This document shows, piece after piece, positions 11,965 through 23,415 of a stretch of DNA of 64,000 bases. Under the pieces are notes generated by a model that worked only from the letters and a program-made list of their open reading frames with translations, was not told the origin of the DNA and made no database searches. This DNA is from Diadophis punctatus similis. Its lineage: Eukaryota > Chordata > Lepidosauria > Squamata > Dipsadidae. The first letter of the stretch is position 1; the number at the start of each line of letters is the position of its first letter. The DNA is taken from positions 40,632,720-40,696,719 of the forward strand of contig JALIGW010000002.1 of NCBI GenBank assembly GCA_023053685.1, in the 5' to 3' direction. A program made the position numbers and the translations under genes.

Positions 11965-13277
11965 ATTTTGATTATCCTATTATGTCTTTATTTTTGTTGT
12001 GTTCCTTTGTCATTGTTTATTGTTCTATTATTTTCCTTCTGTTCTGTTTACACATCTTTTCATTTTTCTGCCTTTTCATTATTGTAAAGTGCCTAGTGTA
12101 GGCCCATGGTGAGATACGGTAGATACAAATAAATTTAACAAATAAATAAGAAAATAAAATCTTTTCTAGTCACAAATATTTTCATTTGACTAATGTATCA
12201 TGGAATTGTCTCAGATGCAACATAAATGCAACATTCTGCCCTAAAGTCTCATCAAATGTCATAGACAATATCAGAAACCGCATTATTCCTTAGGTACTAC
12301 TAGACAAAGAGAATTTAGTAGCTAAATAATTTGAGAGCTGTAGTAAATGAGCTGAAGTCTCCCAATTCCTTTTCTAGTTTAGCACTGATGCTTGATATGA
12401 CTCATTCTGAGACTATCTTGAGCAAAGCTGTATCCTATAGGCACTGCATATATTTTTTATCATTAGGGTTATTCCTAAAAGAATTGCTATTTACAAAGCA
12501 TGAGGTAAGACATGACCATATGTTCAAATATAAGTTATAATCTAAACCAATTGCCAACACACATACTGTAAATGGGAAACCTATGAAGAATTAACATGAT
12601 GCCTTTGCTTAAAATAAACGGAAAACTAATTCCTGAAGAATCAAACTCTCTTCTAAGCAAATTTAGACACCTGGCTGGTCTTTTAATTTGGTTCGGTTTA
12701 TAATGGCTCACAAAGGAACTATTGTTGATGAAGCATGTCTTTCCAATTTGTTCGCCACACGCCTCATCATTTATAACACAACCTATATTGTGAGAAAAGT
12801 AGTTTGAGAAAGATGGAGATGAAGGTCCAAAGATTTTGGATTGAAAAACAGAAACACAATGACACATGTTGTAACTTCACTGTTATAGAAAACATTTATT
12901 ATGCTTATCATCAATAAAGTGCTTCAGTTATGGTTAAGCCTGCAGAATCATTTCAAATCAGTTCATTGGAGCAAAGCAATAGTCATAATTATGATAATTA
13001 AGGTCTTTTTTAATGTACATTTTGGGAAATATTTAGAAATCATAGTGTTTGTTCGTGCATATGTGATGTGCACAATAACAATTTTCAGTGAGAAAAGATA
13101 TACTGAAAATTAGTTTAGCATAGAGGAGGCAATACTCTTTGACTTTACCCGAAACACAGTTATTCAAGGAAATAGTTGTAAAAAATCTTAGAATAGAATG
13201 ATTTTTAAAAAAATACTTCTAATTACACAAATTGAAAGAATTTGAAAAGAAGTTGTTGTGCATGGAAATAGATATTA
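11965..13277. other. Gene-free stretch
   Basis: A probable degraded LINE tail lies at about 12,080-12,145 (GTGCCTAGTGTAGGC, then GATACAAATAAATT). The remainder is AT-rich and unrecognised. The 110-codon minus frame at 12535-12867 shows no family motif. Confidence 0.45.
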
Positions 13278-14100
13278 TCTATATAAATAAAAATGTAACT
13301 GTTCGTTTGGGAATGATCTAAGATCTCCGAAAATACTTCACCAATTGCTTTGAAATTTTGACACAACATTGCATTCGAATACGAGAGTGTTTTTATATAC
13401 CTATATTATATAGATGTCACACCTGGGACAGGTAAACACATGATTTTCTTGAAAAACAGGTAAAACATGATTTTGTTGAAAACCAGCACCCTCTGCTGGA
13501 CACACGCTGTACTAATTGACTATTCCCTTCCAACGTTTCTGAGCCAAGCTAGGGAAATAAGGAAATAGAATATAGCAGAGGCTTTTATGGGGAAACCATG
13601 ACAAGCCTGCTGAGAGGAAGCTGACCCCCTCCATCGTGTGACCCTGGCAAGTACCTCAGAGAAATAAAGGGATAAGATAGCAGAGTTTTAAACACAATTT
13701 AAACCTCCAAAAATAAAGGGGGGAAATTGACATCAATGTTAACCATAATTCTGAGATGTTAATGAGCATAAGGTTGCCTGAATAATATCATGACATGCCT
13801 GCTGATTTCCAATTAGATTGGCATTCGCAATCACCATCAACAAAGCTCATGGCCAATCTTTAGAATTGTGTGGTTTAGATCTAGACACAGATTGCTTCTC
13901 ACATGGAAAATTATATGTTGTGTGTTCTAGAGTCGGCAAACCAGACAATCTCTATATCTGCACAAACAATGGAACAACAAAAAATATTGTATACCCACAA
14001 GCATTGTGACATTAAACATATTAGAAACGTGTGCTTTCTCTTTTCTTTCTTCCCCATTTAAGCAGACTGAACCACAGCAAACCGTGGCTGGGTACGCTAG
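13278..14100 (+). mobile_element. Helitron, deletion derivative with helicase remnant
   Basis: The element starts TCTATATAAATAAAAATG after an A and ends GGGTACGCTAG before a T, the classic Helitron TC...CTRR ends inserted between A and T, with no target duplication. A short hairpin (CCACAG...CCGTGG, 14072-14086) lies 14 nt before the 3' end, as expected. The 5' 500 bp match the second copy at 47,972-48,883 closely. Unlike that copy, this one keeps the last part of the Helitron protein (13818-14009). At 823 bp it is far too short to encode Rep/Hel, so it is non-autonomous. Confidence 0.9.
13818..14009 (+). pseudogene. Helitron Rep/Hel protein, C-terminal helicase fragment
   Basis: The frame encodes the end of a PIF1-type superfamily 1 helicase domain as found in Helitron transposases. 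It shows TINKAHGQSLE (residues 6-16), the family's late helicase motif with its GQ pair, then CFSHGKLYVVCSRVGKPDNL (about 26-45), the final helicase motif with its SRV core, and a short tail to a TGA stop at 14007-14009. Motifs I-IV (Walker A, Walker B) and the N-terminal HUH replication-initiator domain are absent. The stop sits about 90 bp before the Helitron 3' end, the normal arrangement. The apparent start methionine is internal to the original protein. It is a dead fragment. Confidence 0.9.
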
Positions 14101-14129
14101 TAGTGTATAGAAACCTACTGTTTAAAAAT

Positions 14130-16510
14130 TTTTAAAATTAAAATTTTGGTAAATACATGACAATTTTGGGTAAAAAAATTGCAACTCAACAGAATAACTC
14201 ACAGAAAACAAAAGATAGAAGAGCTGCAGCAAAAGTAGAAAACGGAACTCTGGAGAATCAAATTATTCAAAAACAGGAGTTTCAGTTCTCCCAAACTGAA
14301 GTATTATCCCTAATCACCAATAGATTTAGATTCAGCCAAGATTCAACAGAGATTACTTTTATTTTTTATAAACTGGGTTGAAATCCTGAACTAGTGGAAT
14401 ACACTCCCTTATAACCTCTCTTCTGTTTCTAATGGCATCCTTGGAAATATATTACAGATGCAGCTGGATTTATGACAGGGGTCCTCACCCAGGAAGGTAG
14501 AGGGGAGCCACATCTCCCCTCCGTGAATTGGTAAGCACCTAGCTGATGATGTGGAGCAGCAGCAGCAAACATGGCTGCCACAAAGCTGAAGGAAGACCAG
14601 AAACACCAAGACTGAGCAGGAGGGAAAAGTGAGTAGTTTGCAATCTGGGCTAAAAAGGATTGTTGCTTTTTGAAGAATAACCTCAAAAATACGAGGGGGA
14701 AAATTTTGAAAGCTAAATGTCAGCGGCGGGACAAGCATACTAAAAACTTGAAGAAAACATTTGAGAACTAGGAGAAAAAAAGTTTTGTTGGAAGTTTTAA
14801 AAGAAGATGTGGTTTTGGAAAGTACTTTGTTTTAAAGAAAAAATATTGACATTCGAATTGGAAGTTGTATCTACCTTATTATAACTAAATTGATTATTAA
14901 ATACCTATTTACATACTGGATTTAATGAAATTGAGAGCGCAGAATAACAAAGAGGAATAATACTGACGTGAAGCACGAATGCCATTTTAAAGGAAGAAAG
15001 AAGGGTGTAACACTCAGAACTTTTGTTTTTGCTGGATAAATAAAGCAGAGTAAACCAAAAGAAGGAAAAGAGGTGGTGAAGCCACCGTTTTTTTTCCTTT
15101 GAATTTTGATTATATTGTAAAAATGATAACAAGTGGAAACAGAGACATGAAATGGATACATCAGGATATTAAAAACATTATAAATGAACAGCGTATGGGA
15201 ATGAAAGAAATACTTGAAGATATGGACTGCATAGAACTAAAACTGGAGAATATAATGCAAAGAATAACAAGTGCAGACCAGATAAATGAGGAAAATATGG
15301 AGGATTCTGGAAGAGTGGAAGAAACAGAGGAACCGGGGTGGGGGTGGGGAAACAATAAGAAAGAAAATACAACAAAGGGATGATGGAAACACTGAGGGTG
15401 AAAAAGGGATTGGAGCAGAAGGGGAAGATCATAGATGGCAGGGAAAAGATAAGGGAGAAAAAGAAAATCAGAAAGGGAAAAGAAGATAAAGCTAGAAAAG
15501 ATGAAAGCAAAATAAAACAACAAAGGGGGGGAAAGAAGAGAGAAAGATAGAGAATATAGCAAAAACTGGATTTAAGAATAGAAATGAAAGAGTTGAAAGA
15601 AAAAAGAGAAAGAAAAGAGGATTAAAAATATGGAACAGGGTAAAAGATAAGTGATAAAAAAGAATAAGAATGTGTATGTTAAATTAGTAAAATAGAATTA
15701 AATAATTTTAAATAAATTGTTTATTGTGGTGATAAGAAAAAAAATAATAACATTTTTGAAGATAAGATATGAATATGAAAGAGCTACAATGTGGAAAAAA
15801 ATAACTAGTATTAAATATATGTATGAATTAGTATGTAGAAATGAAATTATAGAATAACATAAGAAAATATGAAAATTGAAAATTGGTAACTTTGAAATAT
15901 TTTGTATGGGATATAAAAATAAAAAATAGTTTTGAAATGATTGTTAGAAATGTGATAAAGTAATAATGTGTAAACTGGATTGTTACATCATGTTCACATT
16001 TTGTTTTCTTTGTCTTTTCTGTATGTTTGTTTTTAATTGTATTATAAATAAAAAACCTTTTTTTAAAAAAGTAATAGAATTAATTATTAAGAAGTTAAAA
16101 TTAACTTGTATTAAAGAGTAAGAATGATATGGAAAACATTATTATTATTGTTTAGAAAAGAAGTGAAATAAAATACATTAATATTAGAAATGTATGTATA
16201 CTAGAAATGTACAAGGTGGGAAAAGACCACATCTTTGATTGTTGGAATAGAAGGAGAAGAGTAGGAAAAAGGGGAAAGAAAAGAGGATTAAAATAGAGAT
16301 AAAATAAGAGGGGAAAAAGACTAAAAGATAGACATTAAGATGAAAAGAAATGTGAGAGATGTATTAAAAATGAAATGAAAATGAATTGTAATTATTTAAA
16401 AATATTGTTAAGACTATAGTATGGGTGTATGAAATGCAGAAAGCAAACACTCACAACATGAGATGTAGAAAGACTAAAAATAAATAAAACTTATTGGGGG
16501 AAAAAAAGGT
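14130..16510 (+). mobile_element. A-rich L1-like debris
   Basis: Strongly strand-biased, purine-rich sequence (the plus strand is dominated by A and G) with two possible polyadenylation ends: ATTATAAATAAAAAACC at about 16,042-16,058 followed by T and A runs, and AAATAAATAAAACTTATT at about 16,477-16,494 followed by poly-A. Plus-strand A-richness with an ORF1-like coiled coil is typical of L1-clade LINEs. No endonuclease or reverse-transcriptase frame is visible, so this may be a deleted element or two fused ones. Confidence 0.35.
15099..15383 (+). pseudogene. Possible L1 ORF1-like coiled-coil remnant
   Basis: A 94-codon frame with a basic, methionine-rich N-terminal half that predicts a coiled coil (for example MKEILEDMDCIELKLENI, about residues 35-52), followed by an acidic stretch ending in EETEEPG. 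The heptad-like spacing and the A-rich context resemble the N-terminal coiled coil of L1 ORF1 proteins. No RRM or C-terminal domain follows: an overlapping frame is low complexity. I hold this weakly; A-rich sequence readily yields Lys/Glu-rich helical frames by chance. Confidence 0.3.
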
Positions 16511-16969
16511 TAGGACATATTCCTTTCTTCAAATGTGGCTTTTCCTTCTTCTTTTAAGTTTCCAGTTGCTACTTCTCCAAAATATCAAGTTGCTTTTTGG
16601 GGAACAACAAACAAAAATACTCTGTGGAGATAAGTAACAGTGGTGGGTTCCTACCGGTGCGCACACTGCCGCACCGGTAGCGGCCAGCAGATGGTACAAT
16701 TTGCGCTTGATGGCTCCAGTGCCGTCTTCACCAGTCCGCCATGCGACACAATCTTTCCCCCCGAATTTTGGGTTTTTTTTTTTTTGCTTCCTGATAGCGA
16801 AGGGGGGGGGGGGTATAATTTGCCTGGCCAAACTAACCCCGCAGTCTCCCCTACACTGGGATCAGCTTCGACCAGGTCAGTCAGTTGGTCAGTGGCTCCT
16901 TTGGCTGCAAACAGAACAGCCCCATTGCTCCACGCCTCCTCCTGCCAAGAAGGTCAAATGGGCTCTCCA

Positions 16970-16970
<1 letters not shown>

Positions 16971-17011
<41 letters not shown>
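16971..17011 (+). repeat. (TG)n microsatellite
   Basis: About 20 TG units inside the hAT element. Confidence 0.95.
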
Positions 17012-17014
<3 letters not shown>

Positions 17015-17267
17015 TCTCCCTTCCTCTGATTTCTTTCTTTCTTTTTTAAACAAAGGAGGTGTGGTTGGGGGGGGGAGGGGGTTGTCCCAAAAAGCAAGAC
17101 CACAAAGTTAAAAGACCTTGTGTGGACCTTGTGTGGACCTTGGACTACCAATTTTTTTTCTTTTGGGAAAAAACAAGCAGCAGGTATCTGAGCAGGCATC
17201 CCCGACTCTTAATAAGGGTGACATTTAAAACCTGGGGGGTGGGGAAGTTGCCTTCTCCCCCAGAAAA

Positions 17268-17402
17268 TGGAAGGGAGGGTAAAGAAGGAAGGAGATGGGA
17301 ATAAAAGGGAGAGAAGAAGGGAGGAAGGAAGGAGATGGGAATAAAAAGGAGAGAAGGAGGAAGGAGAGAGGAGGGAGGGAGGGAGGGAGGAAGGAAGGAA
17401 GA
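17268..17402 (+). repeat. (GGAA/GGGA)n purine tract
   Basis: About 135 bp of almost pure purine on the plus strand, built from GGAA, GGGA and AGAA units. Confidence 0.85.
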
Positions 17403-17711
17403 TTATAATGAGAGACAGTGAGAGTCTGAGATAAATCCTGCCTTAGCACTTGGCTACCAGCAACCCTGCTGCCTTTTGACATGTGGCTTCTTGGGGGTGC
17501 ATTTTGGAGAAGTGTCAAAATAAATGCTAAAAAGGCAATCAGCTTGGAATTAAATTCTAAATGAAATTGGGTCTTCAGGGTAAGTAGACATGAAGAACTT
17601 TCAACTGCAGGTTTCTAAAAATATTATTAAAATGAATGTCTAGAGGCAGATCAGCTCCAGAGGAAGCAAAAGAGATAGGGTCCCAATGAGGGTCTTAGCT
17701 ATTTAGCTCAG

Positions 17712-18084
17712 GAATAACAGAATAACAGAGTTTGGAGGTTTTCTAGTCCAACCTCCTGCTCAGGCAGGAAAACTGAGGATGGAAAGGATTCAGAATAACA
17801 TAATAACACTTAGAAGGGACCTTGGGGGGGGGATCCTATACCATTTCAGAGAAATGGCTATCCAGTTTCCTCTTGAAAACCTCCAGTGTTGGAGCACCCA
17901 GAACTTCTGGAGACAAGCAGTTCCACTGGTTAATTGTTCTCACTGTCAGGAAGTTTCTCCTTAGTTTTAGGTTGCTTCTCTCTTTGTTCAGTTTCCATCC
18001 ATTGCTTCCTGTTTTGCCTTCTGGTGCTTTGGAAAATACATTGCCCTCCCTCTTTCTGGCAGTCCCTTAAAAGCCTGTTGCCTA
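17712..18084 (-). mobile_element. CR1 LINE 3' region, antisense
   Basis: The plus strand begins with AATAACAGAATAACAGAG, the complement of the short-repeat 3' terminus of CR1 (TTCTGTTATT units), followed by the conserved CR1 3' blocks TCTAGTCCAACCTCCTGCTC, TTCCACTGGTTAATTGTTCT and TTTCCATCCATTGCTTCCTG. The 3' end occurs twice: a second AATAACATAATAACAC and AGAAGGGACCTTGG appear at about 17,793-17,825. It lies inside the larger hAT element and interrupts it. Confidence 0.85.
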
Positions 18085-18286
18085 TCACACTCTTGGGCAA
18101 AGCATGTGAGCCATTTCCTCCTTTCAGTGGTCCACGAAAGTACATCTATAGTATGTAGATAATAAAGTTGAAAAAAAATGAACAACATTTTTACACAACT
18201 ATAGATACGTTGAGTGTGAGAAGGAATGGCTGGGAGGGGAGGGGCCAGGCGAGGCACCCCTTGACATGAGTGACATTGAGTTGGCC

Positions 18287-18420
18287 ACGCACACCCAGTC
18301 ACATGACCACGAAGCCACTCCCACCCGGTCACATGACCACCAAGTCACTCCCACCCATCACATGATCACCAAGCCACTCCCACCCAGTCACATGACTGCC
18401 AAGCCAGTCCCACAAAGCGA
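18287..18420 (+). repeat. Tandem array of ~30-bp units in a hAT element
   Basis: Four degenerate copies of a unit around CACATGACCACCAAGCCACT followed by CCCACCCAGT sit just inside the right end of the hAT element. Similar CCACGCCCAC-type subterminal repeats occur in the other CAGGGGTGG elements. Confidence 0.8.
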
Positions 18421-18456
18421 CAGCAAAAAATTTTGGAACCCACCCCTGATCAGTAA

Positions 18457-19129
18457 GTGCAGATTTTTTCCCCTAATAAGGATAGGGAACTTGTAGCTCT
18501 TCAAATGTTGCAGAACCACAATTCTAAACAGTGATATCCAAAATAGTCAATGCTAGGGTGGCCAATTGTTGTACCTCTGCAAAATTTGAAGGCCTCGGAT
18601 TCCTCACACTTATTTTAGAATTAGTATTCATCGAACTTTTGGTTTTATTTTCATTTTACACTGCACTATTACTGTTTAACATACTGCTATCGTTCTTTTT
18701 CCTCCAATTTCATATTTTTAACAATTACTCTTATATAGTGGTTTATCTCTCTTTCTCTCTTACAAAATAATAATTTAAAAATAAACAAATTTTCAATGGA
18801 GAAATGTATCTGAACTTCTCAAACAGAATTTAATCTGTAGGAATGCAAAATAATTCTTGCTTGTTTTAATTCTCGGTTTTGTTGATTTCTTTAGAATTCA
18901 TCTGAATAGTTTTTGATACAGTGTTCATTCCTAGCATCTCCCTGGACCAGTTTCTGCAATTAACTAGCCCTAAATGCTGACATTTTTTTCTAGAATGAGA
19001 TATTTTTAAAATACTAGTAAAATATCTAAAAAAACATATTTTACAATTCTACTTTGTGGTAGTGAGGTCTGGAATAGAATAGCTGCAGAAATATGGCAAG
19101 CAAGAGAAGAATCAGTGAAAGTTCTAAGC
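18457..19129. other. Gene-free stretch
   Basis: The left 100 bp (AACTTGTAGCTCTTCAAATG, 18489-18508) resemble an old dispersed repeat. The rest is AT-rich and unrecognised. Confidence 0.4.
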
Positions 19130-19285
19130 AAGAAGCCCTGGTGGCATAGTAGTTAAAGTGCAGTATTTAGGCAAACTCTGCTCACAGCCTGGAGTTCGAT
19201 CCTGACAGGGCTCAAGGTTAACTTAGCTTTCCATCTTTCTGAGGTCAGTAAAATGAAGACCTAGATTGTTGGGGGCAATCTGCAA
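19130..19285 (+). mobile_element. Degenerate Sauria-type SINE
   Basis: An A-box-like TGGCATAGTAGTTAAAG, a B-box-like GGAGTTCGATCC, then CTCAAGGTTAACTTAG, CCATCTTTCTGAGGTCAG and GATTGTTGGGGGCAAT identify a diverged, 3'-truncated member of the SINE family seen at 4.3 kb. It has more substitutions than the other copies and is probably older. Confidence 0.75.
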
Positions 19286-19289
19286 ATAA

Positions 19290-22200
19290 CGACAAATCAG
19301 TGCTTGTGTTTAACACAGCGGTTAATGTATAAGGCAACCAAATTATAATCAATTTCAAATCACTGTAAATAACTGGAAATACTATAGCTCATCCATAACA
19401 AAAACATGTCAGCTTATCAAATCAAATAATAAAAACTTCAGACTACTTTTCAGATGGATTCTAATTTTTTTTTTTACTGTTGAGAAGCGAGGCTTTGTGA
19501 TTACCATGGGTCACATTTGGGCTATTGTGTCTGAAGAGAATTAAAGAGAATTGAACAATTCTCCATGGAAGTCCTGCTAACCTGCTAACCATTCAATTGC
19601 CCAGCAGGCTTACATTAAATCAGGCACCTTTCCTCTTTTTTTGAAAAAAGTCTGAAAAACAATTGTGGATGCATTTCAAAAGTGACAAATCATTCTTTGC
19701 TCCTTTCTTATTCATTGTGATACCGTTAATCAATGCTGGAACTACTGTTAGCAAATCTTGTTACCCCTAGGTGTGTGAACCATGCATTATTCCATTGCTG
19801 TCCAGCTTCCCTGATTCACATTGGGGGAGGAGGGGGAAGGATGTAATTTCTAAGATTGGAAGAAAGCAGCCTGAGTTTAAATTCATCTATTCAACAGTGT
19901 GGAATTTGACGAAGTATCTTGGGATCTCATTAAGGAGTGTGAAAATTGCTTTGTCATTTATCTGTTGTTTCTGGCAGGCAAACAGAACTTCTTCATTAGG
20001 AGCCCGAATCTCTGCTCTAGGTATCTTTCCTCGCCAGCGAGGTAGAATATGTAGATCTGTATCTAGATAGGCAAACTTTATTGCTTCTGTGGTGCTTGAG
20101 AACATTATAAATAAGCAGCTGCAGGGGGAAAAAATCAATATTCTGGAATACACCACCCTAAATCTTTCTTTAATGACATGCAATTTACGGTGTGGATAGT
20201 TATATTTCTTGGTAGAGATCTGATTAGATTAATTGAACAAAAAGGTTAAATTGATCTTAATTTATTATGAGCTCCATAATCTGCTTTAGATGAGTTCCCC
20301 GGAGATAAAGTGGGTTGGTTGGTTAGTTTAGTCAGATTAATATTTTGGGACCTAGACATGCATAGATGAAATAGAAGAGTTGTTGGCATTCACCTAACCT
20401 CAGGTCGATGTAGCTAGGGAAGTGGGAATTCTCTCCTTGTTCTCCATAGACATAAAAAATGCAGAAATGGAGGAAGTGGAAATGTCTGCTTGCTCTACTG
20501 TATTTATGAGCTCCTGAATTTGATGGAGGGCTTAATTGTGACTTTGTAATAGCTGGATATGAATACAGTGATTTCTGTGGTCATAATTGCTAAAAGAATA
20601 AAGAAAACACAGTCGCAGGAACATTGCAGACTTTCCTTGTCAACAAGGACTATCTTTTTCTCCTCTCTAAGCTCCTTCATTTTTAATGCCTGAAAAGAGT
20701 TTCTGTCTTTTCTCAATACTGAGGAAAGTTGGCAAGTTTGTGAAGTGAAGTAGTCACTGTGAATGTATGCATTTGGCATAAGCATGTCAGCTTTAGGGTT
20801 GTTACTTACACTGAGGCAGGTGAGTCTGCAGGTATGTAACACCCTGAAGATGCTATCGTGTTGATGAGAGGTAATGATGAAATAGAATGACAGTACCAGG
20901 ACAGTGCCATTAGGATGGCACAAATAACATTCTATGATACTATTACTGGAGTAGCAGTTATGCTGCATGGAAAATACATTGCTTTGCAACAGATTTAATA
21001 TACTGCTGTTAAGTTGTGGCTATGGCTGTCTGTCTCCATTAGCAGGAGAACTATCCACCACTTGTAACTTGCACTACCATCGTGCAAAGATTAAAAGTGG
21101 AGAAAATAATACACGCTTTTAACTTGTTTGTGATGTATTATTTATTACAAACAGAAATTCCTAATTTCTGTTTGTAATAATTGAAGGATTTGTTAATTGA
21201 AGGATTTCTCCCCCCCCCAAAAAAAGACACAACCACCCCGAGCCCCCAAGTTTTAATCCCAGAAAGATAATTATTTGGCTGGCTTTACATTGCAAAGGTG
21301 TTACCATCCAATTCTCCTGAAGATCTGTAATCAGAGATTTGGCATTTTCTGAAGTGAAAATGGTCTACTTGAGATGTCTTGTATTTATTGGAAATGCATT
21401 TTTCTTTTAGAAAAAGCATATGAGAGTCCATCTAATTTTAATAGCCTTTCTCCACAAGACACCAACATGGATTTTCAGAGAACACAGTATAAAGTCCATA
21501 ATGTTTCCTGTGGTTTGAGCCTCATACCAAAGGAGATAAATTTCTTTCTCACACCAGCTGGTAATGATCTGATACCCTGAAGCATGTAGATTGATGGTCC
21601 TTGTAATTTTATTTTCATTTGCCTGGTGTAACTGCAAACTCTATTGTTATTCATAAGCTTCAAATGGTTGTGTTATGTGATTAATCCAGGATAGAACATG
21701 TGGCACCAAACTTCATGGATAACTTGCATTATGTCAAGCACTACCACTTCTACCTGGGCTCAGTAAATTGCTTTTTAAAAAACAGAAGCTGTGAGATTAT
21801 TACACAATACATTGAAATCTTCATCTGATTAATATGTTCCAAACTTAAATGAATCCAAGGCAGGGAGAAACAGAAAGCAGCAATAAATACAGCTAAAAAA
21901 AGATGAGAAATATGGACAATAGATTAGACTGATTCTGATATGTAGTATGTGCTGCATATAGGAGTGAAAGCTTGAGTAGCTTTTTCAGATTTAAAAATAG
22001 AATTCTTTTTTTGAGTAGATTTGAATAGGATTTCACTGTTAAATATAAGACAGACATAATAATAAAATTAATAATGGAAATATAATGGCAATAAAAGGCA
22101 AAGCAACAAATGCAAAAAAATTAAAAATGGAATCAACAAAATTCAGTCATAGAGTAGATAAAAGATCTTCTGAAATAAAAATTGATTTTAGTAATAGATT

Positions 22201-22313
22201 CACAATTCTGACAATGAAAAAGCAAACTAACTATCCCACATGGGATAGACAGTTCCTGAGTCCAGGAAACTACAGATAAAACTTTGTCACATGTCCTGCC
22301 TGAATGTGACCAA
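19290..22313. other. Repeat-poor stretch, candidate regulatory DNA
   Basis: Three kilobases without recognised transposons and with a complex, non-simple composition, especially at 19,480-20,290, which is rich in TAATTA-, ATTA- and CAATTG-like motifs. A 161-codon minus frame (20504-20989) has no recognisable domain and is near the length expected by chance. An inverted repeat of ATTTCTGTTTGTAATAA type lies at about 21,137-21,182. Confidence 0.4.
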
Positions 22314-22393
22314 ATACAGGTGGTTCTCATTTAGCGGTCACAATTGGTTCCATCGAAATAGTCGCTAGGTGACATGATCACTTAGCAAACCAT
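22314..22393. mobile_element. Fragment of ACAGGTAGT-type foldback transposon
   Basis: TACAGGTGGTTCTCATTTAG and the following GCGGTCACAATTGG resemble the end of the foldback element at 58,365-58,924. Only about 80 bp remain before a (GA)n tract. Confidence 0.5.
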
Positions 22394-22427
22394 GGGAGAG
22401 GGAGGGAGGGAGAGAGAGGGAGAGAGA

Positions 22428-22507
<80 letters not shown>
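22394..22507 (+). repeat. (GA)n microsatellite
   Basis: About 114 bp: an imperfect GGGA/GAGA start, then about 35 pure GA units. Confidence 0.95.
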
Positions 22508-22509
<2 letters not shown>

Positions 22510-23321
22510 GAAGATCACTGGTCTCTTTTACAACAATGCACTTTGTCAGACACAGAAACTAGATGTAAGTATGTGCATTGGTCAGAAAATGTTTTTTTAT
22601 GGGTGAACAGTTGCTATCCAAGGCAATTACTAAACTGAAAAAAGATCTGAAAGTCATTCTCCAAGTATCCTAATGTTAAAATATAGAGTAGTAATGCATG
22701 CCTTCTGTTATCTTAAGGGTCACTTCAGGCTTTCTAGAATATGCCAACAGTCCCATGCTAACAATTGGTGGGCCTAACTAGTTCTGATTAGGAGGGGATT
22801 AAAGTTTTTATGGTATGAAATGTTACTTCATCCATTTTCACTGAAAAAGTAATGTCAAAATGATATCTTAGCATTAGGTTTTTAAAATCTGACATTGTAA
22901 TATGTTCTCCATGTAGCAATGAGGCAAATCTTTATAGCCATTTGTTTCTATTTTGCATACATACTTAACCTTTCCCACTAGTCTATAAGAGATTTTCCCT
23001 TTCCCACTCTATAAGACGTTCAAGTAGAAAAGTTGTAATGTTATAACCCAACGAACATTTTCTCATCTTCAACAAAGGATTTGTATTAAAAATCACCTTG
23101 AACTTGCAGCCTTTATAGAGCAGTCAGATTTTTCATCAGCACCTTGATTAATCTAACAGTTAATCTATTCAGTAAAGCCATTTCTAATATTTGCAAATAA
23201 TATAACAAAATTACAAAGTGTGATTTGAGTATTTATTATTAAAGTTACTATAGAAGAAGAAGAAAAAGGAGGAGGAGAAGGAAGAATTCCAACAGTCTAA
23301 TACTTAACTTCTACCTATTAC
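22508..23321. other. Gene-free stretch
   Basis: Unremarkable AT-rich sequence ending in a short (GGA/GAA)n run at about 23,252-23,285. Confidence 0.45.
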
Positions 23322-23415
23322 AGTAACAGTAACAGAGTTGGAAGGGACCTTGGAGGTCATCTAGTCCAACCCCCTGCTCACGCAGGAGACCTATACTAGG
23401 GATTCAATTCTACTG
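23322..23415 (-). mobile_element. CR1-tailed repeat fragment, possibly a SINE
   Basis: CAGTAACAGTAACAGAGTTG and GGTCATCTAGTCCAACCCCC are the antisense CR1 3' terminus. After GCAGGAGACC the sequence leaves the CR1 pattern and continues ACTAGGGATTCAATTC, which reads on the minus strand as a tRNA B-box-like GAATTGAATCCC. That layout suggests a tRNA-headed SINE with a CR1 tail, as at 60.3 kb. Confidence 0.6.

Larger units (their letters stand above)
16638..18448. mobile_element. hAT-type DNA transposon, 1.8 kb, non-coding
   Basis: The ends are CAGTGGTGGGTTCC and GGAACCCACCCCTG, inverted repeats with one mismatch. The flanks are ATAAGTAA (16630-16637) and ATCAGTAA (18449-18456), an 8-bp target duplication with one mismatch, as expected for hAT elements. 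A CTACCGGTGC motif follows the left end. No transposase frame is present: the interior holds a (TG)n tract, a purine-rich tract, a CR1 insertion and a tandem array near the right end. It belongs with the elements at 55.9 kb and 57.2 kb. Confidence 0.85.

Noticed and set aside
11716..12101. His-Pro-Ser and Gly-Trp-Met-Asp repeat frames
   Set aside because: Translation of a (CCAT)n-type tract in several frames.
12535..12867. 110-codon minus frame as a possible gene
   Set aside because: No motif, no neighbouring exons, chance length.
16640..17111. 129- and 136-codon plus-strand frames
   Set aside because: They pass through the (TG)n tract (Cys-Val repeats) inside a hAT element.
18287..18420. 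CRISPR-like regularly spaced repeats
   Set aside because: The units are contiguous degenerate tandem repeats within a eukaryotic hAT element, without spacers.
20504..20989. 161-codon open frame on the minus strand
   Set aside because: No recognised motif and no splice or codon-use support. One frame of this length in 128 kb of two-strand AT-rich sequence is not surprising.
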